Assembly: GCA_018662005.1 (NCBI GenBank)
Contig: JABJHA010000025.1
Span: forward strand, 1 to 42,875
Reading direction: 5' to 3'
Source: Rhodospirillaceae bacterium
GTDB taxonomy: Bacteria > Pseudomonadota > Alphaproteobacteria > Rhodospirillales > JABHCV01
DNA length: 42,875 bases
The position numbers and the translations under genes were made by a program. How positions within the stretch are numbered: position 1 is the stretch's first letter; every line of letters begins with the position of its first letter. Positions 17,087-24,411 of this stretch are shown here, piece after piece. Below the pieces are notes generated by a model. That model was not told the origin of the DNA. It made no database searches and was given only the letters and a program-made list of their open reading frames with translations.

Positions 17087-18502
17087 TTAATTGCGGGCGA
17101 AGTCGTCATCAAGACGTTCTATATCATCTTCGCCCAGATAGTCACCCGATTGTACCTCAATCAGGTAAAGCGGTTGCTGGGTGATGTTTTCAAGCCGGTG
17201 GGCGGCGCCGACGGGAATATAAGTCGATTGATTGGGCCCCAGCGTCATATCCTTGCCGTCGCAGTGGACCAAAGCCTCGCCCGATACGACAATCCAATGC
17301 TCGGCGCGGCGTTGGTGGCGTTGCAGGGACAGACGGCTATCCGGATTGACGCAAATCCGCTTGACCTGAAATGACGGTCCGCTGTCCAGTGACTGATACC
17401 AGCCCCAAGGGCGGCGAACCCGGCCTGGTAAAAGGTGCTCCGTGCGGCCTTCCTTGTCCAGCCGCTTGACAATGGCGCCAATATCCTGGGCCCGGTCCCG
17501 GGGCGCAACCAGTACCGTATCGCCGGTATCAACGATAACCATGTCCTTGACACCGACGGTGGCGATCATTTTGTTATAGGTGCGTAGGTAGCTTCCCGTT
17601 GTGTCTTCGGCAAAGACATCACCGATGACGACATTGTCCTGTTTATCCTTGTCGGACACTTTCCACAGCTCGGACCACGAACCGATATCGCTCCATCCCA
17701 TATCAACAGGAACAACACAGGCTTTGCGGGTATGTTCCATGACCGCGTAGTCGATGGAAATGGCAGGGCAGGTCTCGAAAATGTCACCGTCCATGCGGGT
17801 GAAATCCAGATCGCGAATGGTCGCCGCCATGGATTTTTCACAAATTGTATACACTTCCGGCTGTAAGGCTTTCAATTCTTCAAGATAGGCGGAAGCCTTG
17901 AACAGGAAAATCCCGCTGTTCCAGACATGGCCGCCGGCGGCAATCATTTTAGCGGCCTTTTCAGGGTCCGGTTTTTCGATAAACTTTTCAACGTCGAGAC
18001 AACCCGGCGCCGTGCTTATTTCATCGCCACCCAGAATGTATCCGTATCCGGTTTCAGGTCCGGTGGGTTTGATCCCAAAAGTCACCAGATAATCGTTTTT
18101 AGCCGCTTTGGCGGCAGTCTTGATGGCGGCCTGGAAGGCTTTGGTATTACTAATCAGATGATCTGATGGTAACAGCAGGATGGTCGCGTCCTTGTCAATG
18201 GCGCGTAAGGTCAGTGCCGCAATGGCTGCGGCCGGGGCAGTATTTCTTCCGATTGGCTCAAGAATGATGTCACGGACATACAGATTGATTTGGCGAACCT
18301 GTTCGGCAACGCTGAACCGGTGCTGGTCATTGCAGATAACCAGCGGTGCTTCAAAATTCTTGCCGGTAACCCGGTTCAGGGTTTCCTGCAACAGGGACTT
18401 ATCAGATGTCAGCGATAGCAACTGCTTGGGGTAGTGCTTGCGCGACAACGGCCACAATCGGGTTCCCGAACCGCCTGACAGGATGACTGGATAAATGCTC
18501 AT
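17087..18502 (-). CDS. manC: Mannose-1-phosphate guanylyltransferase / mannose-6-phosphate isomerase
   Basis: This 471-residue bifunctional enzyme makes GDP-mannose from mannose-1-phosphate and GTP, and its C-terminal cupin part isomerises fructose-6-phosphate and mannose-6-phosphate. The nucleotidyltransferase signature GGSGTRLWPLSRKHYPKQ is at residues 10-27, and FIEKPDP and the IDYAVME segment follow. The cupin domain occupies roughly 350-471, with RPWGWYQSLD and VSGEALVHCDG. The length is normal. It is the first gene of the leftward group with DUF6165 and GT9 genes, so GDP-mannose or a derived sugar probably feeds that glycosyltransferase or others elsewhere. Confidence 0.95.
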   Translation of the reverse strand: MSIYPVILSGGSGTRLWPLSRKHYPKQLLSLTSDKSLLQETLNRVTGKNFEAPLVICNDQHRFSVAEQVRQINLYVRDIILEPIGRNTAPAAAIAALTLRAIDKDATILLLPSDHLISNTKAFQAAIKTAAKAAKNDYLVTFGIKPTGPETGYGYILGGDEISTAPGCLDVEKFIEKPDPEKAAKMIAAGGHVWNSGIFLFKASAYLEELKALQPEVYTICEKSMAATIRDLDFTRMDGDIFETCPAISIDYAVMEHTRKACVVPVDMGWSDIGSWSELWKVSDKDKQDNVVIGDVFAEDTTGSYLRTYNKMIATVGVKDMVIVDTGDTVLVAPRDRAQDIGAIVKRLDKEGRTEHLLPGRVRRPWGWYQSLDSGPSFQVKRICVNPDSRLSLQRHQRRAEHWIVVSGEALVHCDGKDMTLGPNQSTYIPVGAAHRLENITQQPLYLIEVQSGDYLGEDDIERLDDDFARN

Positions 18503-18616
18503 GGATAACGGTTCTCTGATTCGGAATACTGAGGGTTTTGATTAGCACAGATGCCGTCTTCGGGCTATGGAGTGATTAGTCTTGCATTCGTACACAGAAT
18601 GATTGATTGAAGCGGT

Positions 18617-19539
18617 ATGTTGAAAGGTTCAGATAATTTTCGCGGTGCGGCGTTGATGGCTGCCAGCATGGCCTTTTTCGTCATTAATGACAGTTTGGTC
18701 AAACTGGCGTCCGACAACCTTGGTCTTTTTCAGATCATTCTGCTGCGTGGACTGATGGCTAGCGCCTTGCTGGCCCTGGTCGCCCTGAAAAGAAAATCTA
18801 TTTTTCCCATCCTCAACAGATCCGACTGGAAGATTTTGACTTTCAGATTGATCGGCGAAGTCGGGGCGACGCTTTGCTATCTAACGGCGCTTTTCAACAT
18901 ACCCATTGCCAATGCCACGGCGATCCTGGCGGCACTGCCGCTGGCGGTAACCCTGGCGGCGGCTGTATTTATGGGTGAGCCTGTTGGCTGGCGGCGTTAT
19001 CTGGCGATTATGGTCGGTTTTGCCGGGGTGTTGATCATTGTCCGCCCAGGCTCCGAAGGCTTCAACGCTTATTCCATCTGGGCTCTTGGCGCGGTGGGGT
19101 TTGTCGTCCTCAGGGATTTATCGACGCGCCTGCTATCGGCACATGTATCATCTATTTTCGTCTCATTATTGACCTCAATCGCGATCACAGTGACAGGCGG
19201 TGTCATGTCATTATTCCTAGTCTGGGAACCGGTTGGGGCAGTCGAGATCAGGCTTCTTGCTGCTGCTGCGATGCTGATGGTCTTCGCCTATTTGACCAGC
19301 GTCATGACAATGCGGGTCGGCGAAATCGGTTTTGTTTCACCATTTCGCTACACGGCCCTTCTTTGGGCGATAGCCCTTGGTGTTTTTATCTTTGGGCGAT
19401 AGCCCTTGGTGTTTTTATCTTTGGCGACGTCCCCGATACCTGGACCCTTCTGGGTATTACCATCATCGTGCTGATGGGGATTTATACGCTCTACCGCGAG
19501 AAAAAAATCAAGAAACTGGATCAATCTGTCAGTTCATGA
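18617..19539 (+). pseudogene. EamA/DMT-family transporter disrupted by a 29-bp tandem duplication
   Basis: The gene encodes a drug/metabolite-transporter family permease, normally ten membrane helices in two EamA repeats. The first 257 residues or so are intact, from MLKGSDNFRGAALMAASMAF on. At 19361-19418 a 29-base unit occurs twice in tandem; 29 is not a multiple of three, and the frame runs into TAG at 19400-19402 (261 residues). Removing one copy restores a 297-codon frame to TGA 19537-19539, whose extra part (VPDTWTLLGITIIVLMGIY, then a basic tail) is a typical last helix. The product as read lacks helix 10. It may be a true recent mutation, a reversible slippage switch or an assembly error. 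The substrate is unknown. Confidence 0.88.
19361..19424 (+). repeat. 29-bp tandem duplication inside the DMT transporter gene
   Basis: Unit one is 19361-19389 and unit two 19390-19418, identical base for base, starting CTTTGGGCGATAGCCC. A further six matching bases continue to 19424. The repeat shifts the reading frame of the transporter. No insertion-sequence ends are seen at its edges. Confidence 0.95.
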
Positions 19540-19584
19540 GTGTTAGACTATCGCCTGAATTATGGATTTGACGGAACGTATACG

Positions 19585-21000
19585 ATGAAACAGGGAATTG
19601 TTGTCGTTTTGGGCTTTGTTGCCCTTGCTCTGCTGGATGGTGCCGGGGTGCTGGCGGCAGAAAAAGTCGTTCCGGAATCCCGTTCCCAGGTTCAATTTTC
19701 GTACGCGCCGCTGGTTCAAAAGGCATCGCCAGCGGTGGTCAATATCTATACCCGAAAAGTGGTCAGAAGCAGGACTATCTCGCCGCTTTTCAATGACCCG
19801 TTCTTTCAACGCTTCTTTCAGGGTACGCCCGGTTTTTCAGGTTCCCGCAAAAGGATCCAGAATTCGTTGGGATCGGGAGTCCTGGTCAGTGCCGATGGAT
19901 TGATCGTCACCAATAATCACGTTATTGAAGGAGCCGATGAAATTCGCGTGGTGTTGACCGACCGGCGGGAATACGAGGCTGAAATCGTTGGCACCGATGA
20001 GCGCACCGACCTTGCCTTACTGCGGGTTGAAGTCAAGGGTGAAGAATTGCCTTTCCTGCCCTTAAGCGATTCCGACGAACTGGAAGTCGGCGATCTGGTG
20101 CTGGCTATCGGCAATCCATTCGGGGTTGGTCAAACGGTTACCAGCGGTATCGTTTCAGCACTGGCCCGGACCCAGGTCGGGGTTTCCGATCTGGCCTCGT
20201 TCATTCAAACAGACGCCGCCATCAATCCCGGCAATTCCGGTGGTGCGCTCATTGGTATGGATGCCCGTCTGGTTGGTATTAACACCGCTATTTTTTCAAA
20301 AAGCGGTGGCTCGCAGGGGATCGGCTTCGCCATTCCTTCAAATATGGTGAGAGCCGTCGTTGCCGGTACGGTCAAGGGCGGCCGGTTGGTGCGGGCTTGG
20401 TTTGGCGCCTGGGGACAGGCTGTTACGCCCGATATCGCTCAAGCCCTGGGCATGGACAGGCCAACCGGTGTGCTGATCAAGAAGGTTCATCAGGGCGGAC
20501 CTGCCGATCTGGCCGGTATCCGGGCGGGGGATGTTATCATTCGGGTAAAAAGTACGATCGTTGATGATCCTAAAGCCCTGACTTATCGCATCGCCACAAT
20601 GCCCCTTGGTGGCAAAACTTCCTTGAGCGTTTTGAAGGATGGGCAGGAAAAAAACCTTACCCTGGCCTTGACAGCGCCACCCGAAGAGCCAGCCCGAGAC
20701 CTAAGAAAACTTTCTGGCCAGCATCCTTTATCGGGCATTGTTGTTGCCAATATGTCACCGGCGCTGGCTGATGAAGTTGGCATCGATTCCTTTGAAGAAG
20801 GTGTCTACATCCTGCGATTGGAAGGACGGGATTTTGCCTCGCGACTGGGCCTAAAGCCCGGGGACAAGATCACCAGCATCAACAAACAGGTTATAAATGA
20901 CACCAGTGGGCTTGAGACGGTGATGGCGAAACGGGTCGATAGCTGGGCGATTGGCATCAAGCGGGGCGGCAAGGTGATGAAACTGGTGATCGACAGATGA
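19585..21000 (+). CDS. DegP/HtrA-like periplasmic serine protease (Do family)
   Basis: This 471-residue protease has a signal peptide (residues 1-25, ending VLAA) and a trypsin-like domain. The catalytic triad is H112 (TNNHVIEGADE), D142 (DERTDLALL) and S218 (NPGNSGGAL). Two PDZ domains follow at about 255-345 and 375-465. Do-family proteases remove or refold damaged envelope proteins. The ATG at 19585 gives a proper signal peptide; the frame is open to GTG 19540, immediately after the transporter stop, but the longer form would spoil the signal peptide. The stop overlaps the rarA start by four bases. Whether it is DegP, DegQ or MucD by name cannot be settled by eye. Confidence 0.93.
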   Translation: MKQGIVVVLGFVALALLDGAGVLAAEKVVPESRSQVQFSYAPLVQKASPAVVNIYTRKVVRSRTISPLFNDPFFQRFFQGTPGFSGSRKRIQNSLGSGVLVSADGLIVTNNHVIEGADEIRVVLTDRREYEAEIVGTDERTDLALLRVEVKGEELPFLPLSDSDELEVGDLVLAIGNPFGVGQTVTSGIVSALARTQVGVSDLASFIQTDAAINPGNSGGALIGMDARLVGINTAIFSKSGGSQGIGFAIPSNMVRAVVAGTVKGGRLVRAWFGAWGQAVTPDIAQALGMDRPTGVLIKKVHQGGPADLAGIRAGDVIIRVKSTIVDDPKALTYRIATMPLGGKTSLSVLKDGQEKNLTLALTAPPEEPARDLRKLSGQHPLSGIVVANMSPALADEVGIDSFEEGVYILRLEGRDFASRLGLKPGDKITSINKQVINDTSGLETVMAKRVDSWAIGIKRGGKVMKLVIDR

Positions 21001-22295
21001 GCACTCTTTTCGAATCACAGGCACCGCGGCCTCTTGCCGACCGTCTGCGTCCGCGTACCCTGGACGAGGTCGTCGGTCAGGATCATTTACTGGCCCCTGA
21101 AAAGCCTATTGGCCGGATGCGCAGTGCCGGAACGATGACCTCTAGCGTCTTGTGGGGCCCGCCGGGTACCGGAAAGACAACGATTGCGCGCCTGCTGGCT
21201 GAACACACAGACTTGCACTTCGAGCCCCTGTCGGCGGTGTTTTCCGGCGTTGCCGACTTGCGCAAAATTTTCGAGGCTGCGCGTGGCCGTCGTCAAGCCG
21301 GGCAGGGGACATTATTATTTATCGACGAGGTCCACCGGTTTAACCGGGCCCAGCAAGATGGCTTTCTGCCTTATGTGGAGGATGGCACCGTCATTCTGGT
21401 CGGGGCGACGACGGAAAATCCCTCGTTTGAACTGAATGCTGCGTTGCTGTCGCGCTGTCAGGTGCTGGTGCTGAACCGTCTTGATGATCATGCCCTTGAA
21501 GAATTACTCACACGATCCGAAAAGGAAGAAGGCCAATCGTTGCCACTTGACAGTGACGCTCGTGCCTCGTTACGCGCTATGGCTGATGGTGACGGGCGCT
21601 ACTTGTTGAACATGGCCGAAACCCTGTTCGCCCTGCCACTGGATGAGGCTATGGACACCGCTGCCCTGGCCGAGGCCGTGCAACGGCGTATGCCGCTTTA
21701 TGACAAGTCCCAGGAAGGGCACTACAACCTGATCAGTGCGCTTCACAAGTCGCTGCGTGGTTCTGATACGGACGCAGCGCTTTACTGGTTTGCCCGGATG
21801 ATCGACGGTGGCGAGGATCCCAATTATATCGCTCGCCGACTGCTGCGTTTTTCGGTCGAGGATATTGGCCTTGCCGATCCGCAGGCTCTGACCCAGGCGA
21901 TGGCCGCATGGCAAGCATACGAGCGGCTGGGCTCGCCGGAAGGGGAGTTGGCGCTGGTCCAGTGTGTCATCTATCTGGCGACGGCACCAAAATCCAACGC
22001 CGCCTACAAGGCTGAAAAGGTCTCAAAGAAGGCAGCCCGGGAAACCGGTTCACTGACCCCGCCCATGCATATCCTTAACGCCCCGACCAAGATGATGAAG
22101 GAACTTGGATACGGTGACGGTTATGCTTACGATCACGACGCGGAAAACGGTTTTTCCGGCCAGAACTATTTTCCCGACGGTATGAACCGTCAACGCTTCT
22201 ATCAACCAAAGGAACGGGGCTTTGAAAGAGACATCCAGAAACGTCTCGCGTACTGGGACAAACTACGCCAGAAGAAAACCGGGGAGCCTTCTTAA
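20997..22295 (+). CDS. rarA: Replication-associated recombination protein RarA (MgsA) ATPase
   Basis: RarA is an AAA+ ATPase related to the clamp loader and RuvB that acts at stalled replication forks. The 432-residue product has PLADRLRPRTLDEVVGQDHLL near 11-31, Walker A GPPGTGKTTIARLLAE near 54-69 and Walker B LLFIDEVHRF near 106-115. The C-terminal tetramerisation part contains YGDGYAYDHDAENGFSGQ-like sequence typical of the family. It overlaps the protease stop (ATGA) and ends directly against crcB, so the three genes are likely one unit, an arrangement seen in many Alphaproteobacteria. Confidence 0.95.
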   Translation: MSTLFESQAPRPLADRLRPRTLDEVVGQDHLLAPEKPIGRMRSAGTMTSSVLWGPPGTGKTTIARLLAEHTDLHFEPLSAVFSGVADLRKIFEAARGRRQAGQGTLLFIDEVHRFNRAQQDGFLPYVEDGTVILVGATTENPSFELNAALLSRCQVLVLNRLDDHALEELLTRSEKEEGQSLPLDSDARASLRAMADGDGRYLLNMAETLFALPLDEAMDTAALAEAVQRRMPLYDKSQEGHYNLISALHKSLRGSDTDAALYWFARMIDGGEDPNYIARRLLRFSVEDIGLADPQALTQAMAAWQAYERLGSPEGELALVQCVIYLATAPKSNAAYKAEKVSKKAARETGSLTPPMHILNAPTKMMKELGYGDGYAYDHDAENGFSGQNYFPDGMNRQRFYQPKERGFERDIQKRLAYWDKLRQKKTGEPS

Positions 22296-22682
22296 ATGAG
22301 TATCAAGATGCTGGCTTCAATCGCCTTTGGCGGCGCTTTCGGGGCGGTCTTTCGTTACCTGATGATGAGCGGTGTGGGTCACTTCCTGCACGCGGGTTTC
22401 CCGTATGCGACCCTTGTCGTCAATGTGTTGGGGTCATTTGTGCTCGGCTCGTTGATTGAAGTGATGGCTATTAGCTGGTCGCCAAGCCAGGAAATGAGAA
22501 GTTTTCTTGTCGTCGGAGTGCTTGGGGCCTTTACCACTTTTTCGACTTTTTCACTGGATGTCGTCTATCTGATCGAACGCGGACAATTAACGTCGGCCGG
22601 TGGCTACATCGCCTTGTCGGTCATTCTTTCCATTGTCGGGTTGTTTGCCGGGATGATGCTGTTCAGACAGTTTTTGGCATGA
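22296..22682 (+). CDS. crcB: Fluoride exporter CrcB (Fluc)
   Basis: CrcB/Fluc is a small inner-membrane fluoride channel that works as a dual-topology dimer. The 128 residues form four helices and carry the family marks GGAFGAVFRYLM (about 10-21), NVLGSFVLGSLIE (about 43-55) and GVLGAFTTFSTFS (about 74-86). The ATG abuts the rarA stop, so there is no room for a fluoride riboswitch directly before it. The stop overlaps the pseudouridine synthase start by four bases. Confidence 0.95.
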   Translation: MSIKMLASIAFGGAFGAVFRYLMMSGVGHFLHAGFPYATLVVNVLGSFVLGSLIEVMAISWSPSQEMRSFLVVGVLGAFTTFSTFSLDVVYLIERGQLTSAGGYIALSVILSIVGLFAGMMLFRQFLA

Positions 22683-23692
22683 GTGGCGTTTCCTTCGCTG
22701 ATGTGACAAGTGAGGAAGCCGATCTGAGGCTTGATCGCTGGTTCAAACGTCACTATCCCGGCCTGTCCCATGTTCAGTTGCAAAAATTACTGCGCAAAGG
22801 GGATGTCCGCGTAGACGGCAAGCGGACCAAAGCCAACAGTCGCCTGATCGCCGGGCAAAAGATACGCATTCCGCCCTTATCAAAGGAAGCCAGCAAGCCG
22901 ACAAAGAATGAAACCAGAAAGCCAGCTGCAATAGCAGATAGCGATATTGCGGAATTGCGCGAACGGGTTTTGTTTATTGATGAAGATGTCATCGTCCTGG
23001 ACAAACCACCGGGACTGGCAGTGCAGGGGGGAACGGGGATAACCAAAAGCGTCGATGCCATGCTCGGCGGTTTGATGTTCGATAAAAGCCAACGCCCAAA
23101 ACTGGTACACCGGTTGGATAAGGATACGTCTGGCGTTCTGGTCCTCGCCAGGTCAACATCGGCGGCCGCCAAACTGACCGGAGCCTTTCGCGCTAAAACT
23201 GCCCGCAAAGTTTATTGGGCGGTCGTCGTTGGCGCGCCAAACCCGCTATCGGGCCGGATAAACCTGGCCTTGGCAAAACTGCCTGGTAAGCAGGGCGAAC
23301 AGATGGTTCCTGATGAAGAAAAAGGCAAAAGGGCGGTGACGTTTTACCGTACCATCGAGAAGGCCGGGCGAAAGGCGAGCTGGTTGTCACTGGAACCGCA
23401 AACCGGTCGCACCCATCAACTTCGTGTCCACATGCAGGCACTGGGAACACCAATTTTAGGCGATGGCAAGTACGGCGGAGCAGAGGCTTTTTTGCAGGGC
23501 CCGGGCTTAAGTCGCAAGATGCATTTGCACGCCCGCGCCATCCGTATTCCCCATCCCGGTGGTGGCGAGATTGAGGTTATTGCCCCCATGCCCAAACATA
23601 TGGAAGCGACATGGACATTTTTGGGCTTTGATGAAGAGTTGGCTGCGGATCCGTTTTATCTACCTGACGGTGAAGAATATCCAAATTACTGA
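22679..23692 (+). CDS. RluC/RluD-type ribosomal large-subunit pseudouridine synthase
   Basis: This 337-residue enzyme converts specific uridines of rRNA to pseudouridine. An N-terminal S4 RNA-binding domain covers about residues 12-75 (LRKGDVRVDGKRTKANSRL), a basic linker follows, and the catalytic domain has VHRLDKDTSGVLVLARS, whose aspartate is the nucleophile. PQTGRTHQLRVHMQALGTP is the second diagnostic block. Position in the operon after crcB and general similarity fit RluC; the target sites cannot be told from sequence by eye. Confidence 0.92.
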   Translation: MSGVSFADVTSEEADLRLDRWFKRHYPGLSHVQLQKLLRKGDVRVDGKRTKANSRLIAGQKIRIPPLSKEASKPTKNETRKPAAIADSDIAELRERVLFIDEDVIVLDKPPGLAVQGGTGITKSVDAMLGGLMFDKSQRPKLVHRLDKDTSGVLVLARSTSAAAKLTGAFRAKTARKVYWAVVVGAPNPLSGRINLALAKLPGKQGEQMVPDEEKGKRAVTFYRTIEKAGRKASWLSLEPQTGRTHQLRVHMQALGTPILGDGKYGGAEAFLQGPGLSRKMHLHARAIRIPHPGGGEIEVIAPMPKHMEATWTFLGFDEELAADPFYLPDGEEYPNY

Positions 23693-23700
23693 TTTTATGT

Positions 23701-23709
23701 TGATATACT
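23701..23709 (+). promoter_or_regulatory. Extended -10 promoter candidate for the two-component pair
   Basis: TGA-TATACT at 23701-23709 fits the extended -10 form TGnTATAAT at five of six hexamer positions, 27 bp before the regulator ATG. No good -35 is present. A small TGGT-CAAA-ACCA inverted repeat just downstream (23709-23720) could bind a regulator. Confidence 0.4.
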
Positions 23710-23735
23710 GGTCAAAACCAATTTAGGGGAAGGCC

Positions 23736-24410
23736 ATGCGCCTGCTGCTGGTCGAAGATAATCAACGTTTGGCCGAAACGACGAAGGAAGGTCTTGAAAA
23801 AGAATCCTTTACTGTCGATTGGTTCGATACCGTCGGCGAATCCGAAGCCGCAATTGAGACGGTTTCCTACGATGCCATTGTTCTTGATCTGGGGCTTCCC
23901 GATGGCGACGGCATGGATATTCTTAAACAACTCCGGGCCCGAAAATCATCAACGCCGGTTTTGATCCTGACAGCCCGGGACGGGGTTGAAGACAGGGTCA
24001 AGGGCCTGGATGGCGGTGCCGATGATTATCTTCTGAAACCCTTTGCCATGGCCGAATTAATCGCCCGTATCCGGGCTCTTCTGCGGCGTCCTGGCGGGGC
24101 GTTGGGCTTAACGTTGACCGCAGGAAATGTGTCCTTTGATACGGCGGCGCGCGAAGTGCGTGTCGGTGACAATGTGATTTCCGTCTCCAGGCGTGAAATG
24201 GGCGTTCTCGAACAACTGATGCGCCGTTATGGCCGCGTTGTTCCCAAAGACGTTCTGGAAGACAAACTGTATGGTTTCGGCGAGGAAGTGACCTCAAACT
24301 CGGTTGAAGTCCATATATCGCGACTGCGTAAACGCCTTTCCAAGGCCCATGCCGACATTTCGGTTCATACCCTGCGCGGTGTTGGCTATTTGCTCTCTGA
24401 AGACGATTAA
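23736..24410 (+). CDS. OmpR/PhoB-type response regulator
   Basis: This is a 224-residue DNA-binding response regulator. The receiver domain (1-115) has E7/D8, the phosphorylation site D51 in IVLDLGLPDG, T79 and K101, so it is complete. The C-terminal winged helix (about 125-220) shows VSRREMGVLEQLM and VEVHISRLRKRL, and LRGVGYLL at the end. It resembles the QseB/TctD group. The kinase gene begins one base after its stop, which makes them a pair, although that kinase lacks its usual phospho-acceptor. Confidence 0.94.
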   Translation: MRLLLVEDNQRLAETTKEGLEKESFTVDWFDTVGESEAAIETVSYDAIVLDLGLPDGDGMDILKQLRARKSSTPVLILTARDGVEDRVKGLDGGADDYLLKPFAMAELIARIRALLRRPGGALGLTLTAGNVSFDTAAREVRVGDNVISVSRREMGVLEQLMRRYGRVVPKDVLEDKLYGFGEEVTSNSVEVHISRLRKRLSKAHADISVHTLRGVGYLLSEDD

Positions 24411-24411
24411 C

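Noticed and set aside
18585-18601. CATTC-N7-GAATG inverted repeat between manC and the DMT transporter gene
   Set aside because: It is short and imperfectly placed relative to any recognisable promoter; not enough to call an operator.
19540-19584. Longer N-terminus of the DegP-like protease from GTG 19540
   Set aside because: The added 15 residues would precede and spoil a clear signal peptide that begins at ATG 19585.
22250-22296. Fluoride riboswitch before crcB
   Set aside because: crcB abuts the rarA stop, and no riboswitch-like fold was seen in the few bases available.
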